Below are positions 45,828-55,400 of a stretch of 64,000 nt of DNA, piece by piece. Every line of letters begins with the position of its first letter. The stretch's first letter is position 1. Position numbers and translations under genes: made by a program. Origin of the DNA: Halomicroarcula saliterrae (lineage in GTDB: Archaea > Halobacteriota > Halobacteria > Halobacteriales > Haloarculaceae); NCBI RefSeq assembly GCF_031624395.1, contig NZ_JAMQON010000005.1:1-64000 (forward strand), given 5' to 3'. Under the pieces are notes generated by a model. The model did not search any database, was not told the DNA's origin, and was given only the letters and a program-made list of their open reading frames with translations.

Positions 45828-46583
45828 ATGGCTCACGAGACTCCCGCTATCGAGACTAACAATCTCCGAAAGGAGTACCCCGATACCGTGGCAGTCAACG
45901 GCATATCACTCTCTGTCGATTATGGCACAATCTTCGGCCTGCTCGGTCCAAACGGGGCTGGAAAGACGACGACGATGCGGATGTTGACGACGCTGACACA
46001 ACCGACCGCAGGCACGGCCCGCATCGACGGGATTGCGATAGAGCAACAAGAGACGGTCAGATCTCGGATAGGGTTCCTGCCGGAAAACCCACCAATCCAC
46101 GACGAACTTTCCGGCCGCGAACAGCTCGAATACGTCGCAAAACTGCGCGACGTTCCACCGACAGCACGCGAGGAACGAATTGAAACCTATCTGAATCGGT
46201 TAGACCTTGATGCGGCAGACAGTCGAATCAGTACGTACTCTAAAGGGATGCGACAGAAGATCGGTTTGATCCAGACACTCCTCCACGAACCGAACGTCGT
46301 TTTTCTGGACGAACCTACGAGTGGACTAGACCCTAGGGCCGCAAAGCAGATGCAGGAGATCATCGAAGAACTCGCTGCAGAGGAGACTACTATCGTTCTC
46401 TCGACTCATATCTTACCAGTAGTGGACAAGTTAGCGGATAGAGTGGGCGTCGTACATGACGGGGATTTCGTTGCTGAGGCCGCTCCGGATGAGATCAAGT
46501 CTCGCGCCGGGACCGAAGGAAACGAGTCACTGGAAGATGCTTTCCTCTCTATTACGCGGGATTCTAGACCCCCCGCGAAATAA
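45828..46583 (+). CDS. ABC exporter ATPase at the edge of the lanthipeptide locus
   Basis: This 251-residue ATPase has Walker A GPNGAGKTTT, a Q-loop region IGFLPENPPI, the signature STYSKGMRQKIGLIQTLL, Walker B VVFLDEPTSGLDP and an H-loop STHIL. The ATG at 45828 lies about 22 bases after TTTTTATATC (45801-45810), fitting leaderless transcription; I preferred it to an upstream in-frame ATG at 45756. It has no permease next to it, so it most likely pairs with the 538-residue permease at 49.5-51.2 kb. It is convergent with the rest of the locus. Confidence 0.92.
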   Translation: MAHETPAIETNNLRKEYPDTVAVNGISLSVDYGTIFGLLGPNGAGKTTTMRMLTTLTQPTAGTARIDGIAIEQQETVRSRIGFLPENPPIHDELSGREQLEYVAKLRDVPPTAREERIETYLNRLDLDAADSRISTYSKGMRQKIGLIQTLLHEPNVVFLDEPTSGLDPRAAKQMQEIIEELAAEETTIVLSTHILPVVDKLADRVGVVHDGDFVAEAAPDEIKSRAGTEGNESLEDAFLSITRDSRPPAK

Positions 46584-46709
46584 GCGATCTCTCACGAAGC
46601 TGCCGTGGAAGACGTGAGACCGATTTCGGGGAGCACGCCCAGGGTCGAGACAGCGCAGTGCCGATTCGACGGGTATCGCGTCCTCGAAAGCCATACTCGG
46701 TGAGTGCTG

Positions 46710-47507
46710 TCAATAATCTCCAAGAACGCCGAGGTGACGCGCTCTCCGTTGACAAACAGTGAAGAAAGCGTAACCGACGACGAGATAACCGACCCCCGTC
46801 GCGACCAGGAGCCCGATTTCGGTCGCGCTGAACGACCAGAGGCGAACTCCATCTTTCATGGCTGCCTGAAGCATGTTGCTCCCCTGCACGAGGGGCAGGA
46901 GACGGAGAAGCCAGAAATCAGTGGTTGGTGCCGCGATCAATCCAGCGAACGCGAACTGCAAGAGCGGCATCCAGTTACTGACCTGCTTGTAGAGTACCGA
47001 CAGGCCACCGATGGCAAATCCAACGCCGAACACCGAGGAGAGCGAGAACAAGACAACTGGAACGATAGTGAGGGCGTCAAATTGCAACTGTTCCCCCGTG
47101 AGAACGAGCATAATAGCCAGCATCACCAGCGACAGTACCGCTGTGACGACCAGCTTCAGTGCTGCCTTCGTAAACAGGACAAACCCGAAGCTGAATGGAG
47201 TGATGAAGTGACGTTCGAGCGTTCCCCACTCGGCTTCCTTCCCGATTTCTTGGCCGATGTCCATGAACGCAGTCGTCGACATCATCCACAGGAAGTAGCC
47301 AATAACTATCCCGGAAATCGACTCGTCCATAGCCTGGCCGGCAATCGCACGCCCGCCGAAAAATATCACCGAGAATACCAGTAGGAACGTGGCGAGGATA
47401 CCAGCGAGGTTGAGCGGGTATCGGAACTGGAGCAGAACTTCACGCTCGGCGACGACTCGAATCAAGTTCAACACCGAGCGATCCGTCGAGTTCGACCGGA
47501 GGGACAT
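46710..47507 (-). CDS. ABC-2 type permease of the lanthipeptide locus
   Basis: This 265-residue permease has six predicted helices and the ABC-2 motif EWGTLERHFITPFSFGFVLF. Its ATG overlaps the final base of the upstream ATPase stop, so the two form one exporter (NodI/J- or drug-resistance-like). It is the last gene of the minus-strand operon that starts with the methyltransferase. In class II lanthipeptide loci such pairs give export or self-immunity; which applies here is not known. Confidence 0.88.
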   Translation of the reverse strand: MSLRSNSTDRSVLNLIRVVAEREVLLQFRYPLNLAGILATFLLVFSVIFFGGRAIAGQAMDESISGIVIGYFLWMMSTTAFMDIGQEIGKEAEWGTLERHFITPFSFGFVLFTKAALKLVVTAVLSLVMLAIMLVLTGEQLQFDALTIVPVVLFSLSSVFGVGFAIGGLSVLYKQVSNWMPLLQFAFAGLIAAPTTDFWLLRLLPLVQGSNMLQAAMKDGVRLWSFSATEIGLLVATGVGYLVVGYAFFTVCQRRARHLGVLGDY

Positions 47508-48532
47508 CAGTCGTCGTCCCTCCCGATCAGCTCCAGAAACACGTTTTCCATGTCGGGCGTCCCGGTAGCGATATCGACGATTGAAACGCTGTACTGCTGA
47601 AAGTGAGACATAAGACTGTAGAACCCGTCATCCCCGACGGACACCGCCACCTGAATCCGGTCCCCGACCGATTCGATTTCGGCAGTCGGAAACGACCTCT
47701 CGATAGTTGAACGAACGTCATTGTCGAGGCCCTCGACTTCGATCTCGAATCGCTGTCGATCAAACATTTCTAGCAGTGCATCGACCTGCTCATTGGCGAT
47801 GATACGCCCGTCCTCCATGATAATCACCCTATCACAGACCGCCTCGATGACATCCATGTCATGACTCGAGAGGAATACCGTCAGGTCCCGTTCGTCGATG
47901 ATCTTGGTGAGCTCACGACGGAGTACTGCCGTGCTCTCGACGTCGAGGCCGAGTGTTGGCTCGTCAAGGAACACAATCGATGACTCACTGGCCAGGACAC
48001 TCGCAACGGACACCTTCTGCTTCATGCCCCGTGAGAGGTTCCGAACCACGACGTCACGCTTGTCATCGAGGTCGAACTTCTCGAGGAGGTCCGTATACCG
48101 TTCGTTCGCAACCGTCGGGTCAGTGCCACTGAGCCCGGCGAAGTATCGAAGGTTCTCCTCGACCGTGAGTCGCCAGTAATCGTTGCGAGCACCCTCGAGC
48201 ATCGCGTCAACGTGTTCGTGCATACGATGGGGATTCGCTCTCGCGTCTACCCCGTTGATTTCGATATCGCCCTCGTCGGGCTTGACAAGACCCAGTATCG
48301 ATTTGATTGTCGTCGTCTTCCCGGCCCCGTTCGGTCCGAGGAGGCCCACGACCGAATTCCGTGGCACTGAAAACGAAACGTCGTCGACAGCGGTTACGGC
48401 GTCTTCAGCGGCGTCGAACTGTTTCGTGAGGCCCTCCACTTTGAGGGCCACCTCTTTTGTGGCAACTGAGGACTCGCTAGCACTCCTGGAATCCGACTCC
48501 TGCAACCCGGAGGTCTCGGAATTGAATGTCAT
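47507..48532 (-). CDS. ABC exporter ATPase of the lanthipeptide locus
   Basis: This 341-residue ATPase has Walker A GPNGAGKTTT, the signature RNLSRGMKQKVSVASVLA, Walker B IVFLDEPTLGLD and an H-loop FLSSHDMDV. A C-terminal domain of about 100 residues is typical of exporter ATPases, and an N-terminal Ser/Glu-rich extension of about 28 residues precedes the fold. I chose the ATG at 48532, 13 bases after the methyltransferase stop. With the following permease it makes a complete exporter. Confidence 0.92.
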   Translation of the reverse strand: MTFNSETSGLQESDSRSASESSVATKEVALKVEGLTKQFDAAEDAVTAVDDVSFSVPRNSVVGLLGPNGAGKTTTIKSILGLVKPDEGDIEINGVDARANPHRMHEHVDAMLEGARNDYWRLTVEENLRYFAGLSGTDPTVANERYTDLLEKFDLDDKRDVVVRNLSRGMKQKVSVASVLASESSIVFLDEPTLGLDVESTAVLRRELTKIIDERDLTVFLSSHDMDVIEAVCDRVIIMEDGRIIANEQVDALLEMFDRQRFEIEVEGLDNDVRSTIERSFPTAEIESVGDRIQVAVSVGDDGFYSLMSHFQQYSVSIVDIATGTPDMENVFLELIGRDDD

Positions 48533-48545
48533 TTCTGTTGACCAC

Positions 48546-49397
48546 TCATGCTGATGCTCGTACGATGTAATAGCCAAGGACATCCTTTTTGAACAGTTTG
48601 TAGGAGTGGTATGAACCGTGTACGAGATCCGATTTCGGCCTGTTCGCAATACCGAGCGGAGTCATCAACTTGTACCACGGGAGTGTCGCGACCGAGAGAC
48701 GGTACTGACTTTTGATACTGGGCAAGACGTACTCGCTGATGTCACGGACCTCGACGTCGGAGAAGCCACCAGCAGTCAGTTCCTCTTTGATCGTTTCTAT
48801 CTCTGTGAGATTGTACCGCAATCGGTCGTTCATTGTCTCGATTCGTTTCTGATCGCGCCCTGAGCGTTCTGACGTACTGATAAAATTGTCCGCGAACACG
48901 GCAACGCCGTCGTCTTTGAGGACCCGTCGGACCGTCTCGACCGCGGTCTCGAGGTCTGATGAATGTTCGATAGATTCGAGCCCCCAAACGACATCGAATT
49001 CCTCATCGATACTCGACAGCTCGTGAAAGTCGTCCTGGACAAACGAGGTCTGGTCGTCGGCTTCGAACTCAAAAGCATGTTCCCGAGCCTCATCGAGGAG
49101 TGGTTCACAGATGTCCACACCTACGACCTCTGCATCGCGCTCTCTCACGAGCCAGACGGCGGCATCGCCGGCACCGCAACCGATATTGAGGACACGGTCG
49201 GTGGAGTCGACCTCCGCTGTTTCAGCTAGCTCCCGGATCATGTTTCGGGCCGCCGATTCTTCACTGTCGGGATGGTCGTCATGGTATCCGGCGTGGATGC
49301 TCTTGTGGCCCGACATCGACCACACTTGTTTGAACTGACCAATCATGTCGGTGTAGTGGGATTCTACCTCTCCTACAGCGAGGTCTGAGCTGCTCAT
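48546..49397 (-). CDS. SAM-dependent methyltransferase of the lanthipeptide locus
   Basis: This 283-residue class I methyltransferase has motif I VLNIGCGAGDAA, VVGVDI and the post-motif region DEEFDVVWGLESIEHSSD. The N-terminal YTDMIGQFKQVWSMSGHKSI helix resembles the gamma-tocopherol/phospholipid-N-methyltransferase group. A TATA box (AATTTTATAT, 49421-49430) lies 28 bases upstream. Being first in an operon with an ABC exporter and downstream of the lanthipeptide precursors, it may methylate the peptide, but a lipid or small-molecule substrate is equally possible. Confidence 0.88.
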   Translation of the reverse strand: MSSSDLAVGEVESHYTDMIGQFKQVWSMSGHKSIHAGYHDDHPDSEESAARNMIRELAETAEVDSTDRVLNIGCGAGDAAVWLVRERDAEVVGVDICEPLLDEAREHAFEFEADDQTSFVQDDFHELSSIDEEFDVVWGLESIEHSSDLETAVETVRRVLKDDGVAVFADNFISTSERSGRDQKRIETMNDRLRYNLTEIETIKEELTAGGFSDVEVRDISEYVLPSIKSQYRLSVATLPWYKLMTPLGIANRPKSDLVHGSYHSYKLFKKDVLGYYIVRASA

Positions 49398-49538
49398 ACA
49401 TGATATAAATAATACAAGACATATAAAATTAATCCTTCAATTTACATTAATTATCTGCAGAGCCAATTCATTATATCACACCGTCGTCAATGGGGTCTGA
49501 CCTACGGGGTGCAACCGTACTCTGGGCAAATTGAGCGG

Positions 49539-51155
49539 TCAGTCGATTTCCAGAGCCTGAAGCTTTCCGAGGCCGTACCGCCACGACCCTACACTCACAA
49601 TCGCCGCTGCGAGTGCGGTCACGACAAGTACAGAGAGTGTGGTGAGGGGCTGAGAGATGCCAGTGGCTGTCGAAATATACGGCACCATCTGAAGGCCATA
49701 GACAGTCGGGAGTCCCAGACCGAAAATCGCGAGAAGATATATCATCACTGCTTCCGTCTGCGGGGCCTGCATCCCGCGGTTTCTGACGATTGACGTTCCT
49801 TCGTACTGCGGAAACAGGATACCGACTGCAGCAGAGCTGACCGACGATACGATAACGAGAATGACGCCGATAGTGACGCTACCTGCTACCACAGATACCG
49901 ACACGTCCAGGAGTATCCCGGCGATGACAGTCGCGAGACTGACTAGCAATACACCGGGGAGTGCAACAGCACAGATGAGCCCGGCCAGGAGGTGTCGACA
50001 ACCCTGTGGAGTCATCAGTGGGACTTGGATGAACGCTCCTTCGTTCCCAATCGGATTGAGTGTCGGACCGAGTCCGACGATCGCTGCCCCGGTGATTGCG
50101 ACCATGGATAATCCCACACTCGGGGCAGTGTTGAGTACAGGGAGAATCGCCACACCCAGAATCGGTATAAACATCAGAGAGTACATCAAAACGTTGGGGT
50201 TCCGGTAGACACGTCGCCAGGTGGTCGTTATACCTGCGGCAGTGGCCTGTGAAACCACCATCTCGACGGCTTTCGGTTCGATACCGTCAGAGCTGCGTGT
50301 CTCGGTGCCGAGTCCGTCGCCACCCGGTTCTGTTAGCCACGACAACTCTCCAATCCTGGACACGACCGTGAGATTGAACGCGAGGGCGAGCGGCAAGATG
50401 GCTACAACCACGAAACTGTGGGTCAGTGATACAGCGTCTGTTACGAGTATGAATCCGAGATCCGCGTACCACCCGAGGGGAAACGACGAAAAGGTTAGAA
50501 CTGCTCGACGAGCCATCACGAACATCGTCGCGAACCCGAGAGTAAGCGTTCCGCCCAGTAGGCGCCTTCGTTTGCGGACACTCTCGAAACGTTTGAAGCT
50601 ATACTGTGTTCCGACCGCGACCGGAAAAGCGACCGCAACGGCGGAGACAATCAGGAGGGCGCTTCCCGCCAAGAGGCCCAGTGCCACAACCGGTGAACCC
50701 GCTCCGAGTGCGAACGATATCGAGCCCGCTGCGAGCACGGTGCCGACAAATCGGACCGCTGTGCCGGTGTGCATGAGAAGTTTCGCAACGACAATCTCAC
50801 GGGGCGAGGCGAGCAGCAGATTCATCTCTTCGTCGATACCTGCTCGTTCCCCGCCGCGGAGTTCCCGAGTGACCACGAAGAACAGGACTACCAGAAAGGC
50901 CATTCCAGCGACGCCTCGGGCAGTCCCAAGCGCCGTGAACTGTCCGGTGGCAGCGTACTCGGCCCCGAACACGAACGCACCAGCCGTCGGCCAGACCTCC
51001 CGGTAACCAGTTATAGGAAGGCGTCCGACGATTGCCACGACCGACACTAGTACTGGTATTGATAGAACTAACGGCGTAAGCGGTTGCGACTGCAGCTTCC
51101 GCCGTTCCCGGGTCCAGTGAGTCCGTGCAATCGTAACGGAGTTCTTTAGTGACAT
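49539..51155 (-). CDS. Large polytopic permease following the precursor genes
   Basis: This 538-residue membrane protein has about twelve hydrophobic helices and two pseudo-symmetric halves. An N-terminal cytoplasmic REL-RGGERAGIDEEMNLLLA element and a later VYRNPNVLMYS element resemble ABC-2 exporter permeases fused in tandem. No ATPase or C39 peptidase domain is included. The start at 51155 (MSLKNSVTIARTHW) is supported by a diverged copy of the same start at 51750. It begins 49 bases after the stop of the nearest lanthipeptide precursor and is probably co-transcribed, making it the likely transport channel for the product. Confidence 0.85.
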   Translation of the reverse strand: MSLKNSVTIARTHWTRERRKLQSQPLTPLVLSIPVLVSVVAIVGRLPITGYREVWPTAGAFVFGAEYAATGQFTALGTARGVAGMAFLVVLFFVVTRELRGGERAGIDEEMNLLLASPREIVVAKLLMHTGTAVRFVGTVLAAGSISFALGAGSPVVALGLLAGSALLIVSAVAVAFPVAVGTQYSFKRFESVRKRRRLLGGTLTLGFATMFVMARRAVLTFSSFPLGWYADLGFILVTDAVSLTHSFVVVAILPLALAFNLTVVSRIGELSWLTEPGGDGLGTETRSSDGIEPKAVEMVVSQATAAGITTTWRRVYRNPNVLMYSLMFIPILGVAILPVLNTAPSVGLSMVAITGAAIVGLGPTLNPIGNEGAFIQVPLMTPQGCRHLLAGLICAVALPGVLLVSLATVIAGILLDVSVSVVAGSVTIGVILVIVSSVSSAAVGILFPQYEGTSIVRNRGMQAPQTEAVMIYLLAIFGLGLPTVYGLQMVPYISTATGISQPLTTLSVLVVTALAAAIVSVGSWRYGLGKLQALEID

Positions 51156-51204
51156 ACGCTCTTGTTGGTAAAACAAACTGTTACGAAGGGATTGGGCGGC
51201 CCCT

Positions 51205-51372
51205 TCAACAGCCAGCGCAAGAGATGACCCAACTCGTCGTGACTGTCGTTACCGTCGTTGTGGTGTTGGCCTTGGCCGGCCCCACCGAATCCTGAACTTC
51301 GAAGTCGGCGTCGAACGCTTTTTTGTTCCGCTCGTTGCCACCGATGGTCGCCTGGAGAGTAACAGTTGACAT
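51205..51372 (-). CDS. Class II lanthipeptide precursor 1
   Basis: This 55-residue peptide was read directly from the complementary strand. The leader runs MSTVTLQATIGGNERNKKAF, then DADFEVQDSVGPAKA. The core begins NTTTTVTT and ends SWVISCAGC, with eight Thr and two Ser as dehydration sites and two Cys as ring donors. The gene has a TATATTAAA box (51399-51407) centred about 31 bases upstream. It lies between the permease and the truncated copy of the third precursor. The cleavage point, probably after PAKA, is inferred from where conservation ends. Confidence 0.82.
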   Translation of the reverse strand: MSTVTLQATIGGNERNKKAFDADFEVQDSVGPAKANTTTTVTTVTTSWVISCAGC

Positions 51373-51498
51373 CTCCGTGCTTGGATTAATGTCAAAACTA
51401 TATTAAACTACCGATTACATCTTTCATTTACATAAAAATAAGATATTAGTTCTACGGCGATTACCACCGAGACGACAACAGTTCGGTTGAGGCGACGT

Positions 51499-51538
51499 CT
51501 ATTCTGCGACCGTGGCTGTCGTGGACGTAGTAGCCACG
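51499..51538 (-). pseudogene. Truncated copy of the cysteine-free precursor
   Basis: The minus strand reads TTSTTATVAE and then a stop. This matches the C-terminus of the third precursor (TTSTTV..TVAE), but the leader is missing; it is cut by the junction of the tandem duplication. It shows that the duplicated unit originally ended inside the third precursor gene. Confidence 0.7.
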
Positions 51539-51750
51539 TCCGGTGGCAGCGTACTCGGCCCCGAACACGAACGCACCAGTCGTCGGCCAGACCTCTCGGT
51601 AACCTGATAAAGTAAGGCCCGACGATTGCCACGACCGACACTAGTACTGGTATTGATAGCACTAACGGCGTAGGCGGTTGTGACTGCAGCTTCCGCCGTT
51701 CACGGGTCCAGTGAGTCCATGCAATTGTAATGGGGGTTCGTTAGCGACAT
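51539..51750 (-). pseudogene. Broken N-terminal copy of the permease gene
   Basis: The bases align with 50943-51155, the first about 213 bases of the permease. The copy starts MSLTNPHYNCMDSLDP and stops at once because of frame-shifting changes, where the intact gene reads MSLKNSVTIARTHW. No protein is expected. Confidence 0.75.
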
Positions 51751-51799
51751 AGGTTCTTGATAGTAAAACAAACTGCTACGAAGGGGATGGGTGCCCCCT

Positions 51800-51970
51800 T
51801 CAGCAGCCAGCGCAAGAAATGACCGTACTCGTCGTGACTGTCGTGAACGTCGTTGTGGTCGTATTTGCCTTAGCCGGGCCCAGCGTCTCCTGAACTTCGA
51901 AGTCGGCGTCGAACGCTTTTTTGTTCCGCTCGTTGCCACCGATGGTCGCTTGGAGAGTAACAGTTGACAT
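51800..51970 (-). CDS. Class II lanthipeptide precursor 2
   Basis: This 56-residue peptide is a paralogue of precursor 1. The first 27 residues are identical, including FDADFEV, then it has QETLGPAKA. The core begins NTTTTTFTTV and ends STVISCAGC, one residue longer than in precursor 1, with Phe and Thr in place of Val and Trp. Ten Thr and two Ser could be dehydrated, and the two C-terminal Cys are kept. The same TATATTAAA box is at 51997-52005. Two related but different peptides made together resemble two-component lantibiotics, though here they are duplicates. Confidence 0.82.
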   Translation of the reverse strand: MSTVTLQATIGGNERNKKAFDADFEVQETLGPAKANTTTTTFTTVTTSTVISCAGC

Positions 51971-52096
51971 CTCCGTGCTTAGATTAATGTCATAACTATA
52001 TTAAACTATCGATTACATATTTCATTTACATAAAAAATAAGATATCACTTCTAGGTGACTACTACCAAGACGACAACAGTGCGATTGAGACGACCT

Positions 52097-52279
52097 CTAT
52101 TCTGCGACCGTGGTCGTCGTGGTGACTGTCGTGGACGTAGTAGTTACCGTGGTCGGAGTTCCGAGCGACTTCTCCATACCATGATCGTCGACCTCGAAGT
52201 CAGCATCAAATCCACTTTTTACTTGGTCCATTTGATTGGTTTGTACCTGTTCCAGTCGGCTGGGTGAATTTAAGTGCAT
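52097..52279 (-). CDS. Lanthipeptide-like precursor 3, cysteine-free core
   Basis: This 60-residue peptide carries the leader motif GFDADFEVDD shared with precursors 1 and 2, but the rest of its leader differs (MHLNSPSRLEQVQTNQ). The C-terminal part is PTTVTTTSTTVTTTTTVAE, with no cysteine, so LanM could dehydrate it but could not form lanthionine rings within it. It is the precursor nearest LanM, with a TATA-like ATAAATTTAG (52296-52305). It could be a third product, a decoy or signal, or a regulator of LanM. An internal ATG at residue 17 is an alternative start. Confidence 0.7.
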   Translation of the reverse strand: MHLNSPSRLEQVQTNQMDQVKSGFDADFEVDDHGMEKSLGTPTTVTTTSTTVTTTTTVAE

Positions 52280-52466
52280 TGGGTAGCACCGATTGCTAAA
52301 TTTATCCTATAGTTTTAAAAATTTTTCCCTTATCCATCTATAACAACGGTAGAAGGCCTGAAGACGGACAACTCATCTAATTCTGTCCGTGGCTATCAGG
52401 GGGTCTGTCTGACACCCGTAACTTATTTACAGTTGACCTGATTATTGAGCGACAGGCATTAGTTAC
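52280..52466. promoter_or_regulatory. Divergent control region of precursors and LanM
   Basis: These 187 AT-rich bases lie between the minus-strand precursors and LanM. The minus-strand TATA is at 52296-52305. For LanM, CTTATTTAC (52422-52430) and ATTATTGAG (52441-52449) are candidates. A short TGTCTGACA dyad at 52406-52414 could bind a regulator. No regulator gene is encoded in the locus itself. Confidence 0.5.
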
Positions 52467-55400
52467 ATGCCAATTCAGGAAATATTTACTGAAAAGCAAA
52501 AGAGATGTATTGCAGGACAGGCGAGAACCCTCCAGGAACGACTGGAGAACCCCGACCGTTGCTCTGTAGGGGACCGAACTGACTCCGAAATCGATGAGCT
52601 CCTCGCTCAGTGGCGAGACGTCTTTCCGGACCAGCGAAGTTTCGAGTGCCGATTGCGGAGAGACGATCTGGAGATATCAGAGTGCCGTGACGCGATCGGG
52701 CGAGACGAACTCAAGCCGAGTGAACCGATTCCGGAGTGGATCGACCAGCTGGAGCGGGTCATCACCACGATACGTCGGGAATTTCCGGACGAGTACCACG
52801 AGATTGCGTCGGAGACACGTCCTGTCACTGAAGACAATTTAGTGTTTCGTGAACTCGCACATGGGGTGGCAGCAGCCGCCCGCAAGGGCCTTCGATCAGA
52901 ACCAGTGACGGACCAACTGAGCGAGCAAGCTATCAACGAACTCAGCAGCTGGTTCGAGCAGCGTTTCTCGAGCCGCTTTTCGCGTATCCTCTATGTCGAG
53001 CTGAAGACTTTCGTCGCCGCAAACGACGAAGAACTCGCCTACGCCGATCCAGCCGAGTGCGACGAGCATCCGACCGAGTATTACGAGCGGTTCATCGAAT
53101 CACTGTTCTCGGGTGGGTTTGCCGAGTTGTGCTTGGAATATCCGGTTTTTTCCAGACTACTCACGACCCAGATCAGGCAATGGCAGGAACATATCGGTGA
53201 GTTTAGCGCGAGACTCGAGCACGACCGGCCCCAGATAGCGTCTACGTTCGCGGACGGTGAAACGCTCGGTGATGTCCACAAAATCTCGGTGTTAGCAAAC
53301 GATACTCACGGCGACGGCCGGGCCGTAATGGCTGTCGAGTTCTCGTCAGGTGAACGCATCGTATACAAACCAAGAAGTGTAGAAATCGGCCAGCGGTTCT
53401 ATCGCACCATCGACCAACTGATGGAGCACGTTACGGTGCCATCGTTTGATTCGCCTCGGTATCTGAGCAGGGACGAATACGGATGGATGGAATGGATACC
53501 GAACGAGGAGTGTTCGACCGAACGCGAGGTTGCTCGCTATTACGAGCGTGCCGGCGCACTGTCGTGTCTTGCGTACTTCTTCGAGTTTACGGACTGCCAC
53601 TACGAGAACCTCATCTCATCTGGGTCGCAACCGATGCTGGTTGACGCCGAGACCATTTTTCATCCGTACGTGGACTCGGACAGAATACCCCGTCCGACCG
53701 GTGTCCACGCGACGGTCACAGAGAACGCCCCCCTCAGTATGCTCTTGCCGTACGATATAGATGTTCCGGCGGTACCAGAAAAGTCGGACAGTATGGCCGC
53801 TGTAATGGCTGGCTTCGGTGTTTCTTCTGAGAAGGCGATCATCGAGGGTAGAACGTTTCCACGGCTGAAGGCAGTCAACACTGATGTCATGTCAGTTGAA
53901 CCGACGCCTATCGAAATCGAACGAGAAGGGAACATCCCACAGTTAGATGATCGCGATCAGGTACCGACCGATTATATATCAGAACTTCTCGACGGGTTCG
54001 AAACCACTTACGAATCGATACTTCGGCTACGCGACGAAGGACGACTCTCCGATATTCTCGACCTCTCAGGTCGCTTCAGTGGCATAGAGAATCGGATCGT
54101 GTATCGGCCAACGATGGAGTATGTACAGTTGACCCGCTCGCTCAACGCTCGTGATTGCCTTCGTGACGGCGTCAGGTTCGGAATTGAGATGGAAGAGCTC
54201 GCCGTGCCGTTCTGTGACGACACGGTTGCAGAGCCCGTGCCATGGGACCTGTTCGCTGCCGAACGGAGCCGATTGAAGAAGCTCGACCCCCCTCGACTGA
54301 CGTGTCAGCCGGATAGTGTCGGCGTTGGCGTCGACGGCGACGAAATCGGCATCGACGCGGAAGCGTCCGGGTTACAGCGAAGCCTCGACCGTATCGCCGA
54401 CGCTGACCGTGAGGACCTCCGAGACCAACTCGAAATTATTCGCGGATGCTTCGGTATCAACACCCGTTCTCCGAGCTCCACGTCACCAGGAGAGCAGTCC
54501 CCGGTGCAGGTCACTCCCTCACAGTTGCGAGCGGAGGCGGAGTCGCTCTTTGATACGATCCAAGAGGCGGAAATCCCCTCACAACGCGGCCCGGCTTGGG
54601 TTTCAGTGTGCTCGCTCGACGAAACGAACCACCTCACGCTTCGGCCGGTCGACAGTACGTTACATCTCGGTAAGAGCGGCATCGCGCTACTCGCCGCTGC
54701 ACTGTACCGAGTAACAGGCGAGGAACGGTATAGGGACAGAGCCCTCGAAATCGTTCAGCCCGTTCGAGAGCGTGTTCGAGAGACACGGCCAGACCCGATG
54801 TTCCTCAAACATGGCGGGACCAATGGACTCGGTTCAGTGCTCTATGGGCTGGGAGCAGTCGGTTCGTTGACCGACTGTCAACAGCTACTGGAGGACGCGA
54901 GCAATATCACGTCGCTACTTCAGGACCGGGAGTTACACGATCAGATGCACGACGTGGGGTCGGGAGCCGCGGGAACAATTCTTGGTCTGCTCGCACTTCA
55001 CCGCCGATATCCTGACCCCGAAATTGTCCAAACAGCCGTTTCGTTTGGTGATACCTTGCTCGAATCGCGGGTCGAAACGGACAGCGGCAAGCAGGTCTGG
55101 CAGACAATCGACCAGTGTCCGCCGTTGACGGGCTTTCTCCACGGAAACTGCGGCATAGCATATGCCCTCAGCCGTCTCTGGGACGTAACCAACTCCAGTG
55201 CGTATCTGGAGGCGGCGCGAGAGGCGCTCGAATTCGAGGCCGAAATGTATTCTCAGACGGCGAACAACTGGCCGGACCGACGACCGTGGAGCGAACAACG
55301 CTACCCGGATCAGTGGTGTCACGGCAAAACGGGTGGTGGATTGGCCCGACTCGGCATCGAAGAACTGATCGAGGATGACATTGTCACGCGGGGAATCGAC

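Larger units (their letters stand above)
50943..52143. repeat. Tandem duplication of about 600 bp carrying lanthipeptide precursors
   Basis: Unit 1 (about 50943-51538) and unit 2 (about 51539-52143) are near-identical over most of their length. Each holds the first about 215 bases of the permease, one precursor gene, an AT-rich promoter and the 3' end of the cysteine-free precursor. Unit 1 carries the real permease start and a truncated third precursor; unit 2 carries a broken permease start and the real third precursor. The junction is near 51538. The precursors share leaders and promoters but have diverged in their cores. Confidence 0.8.
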
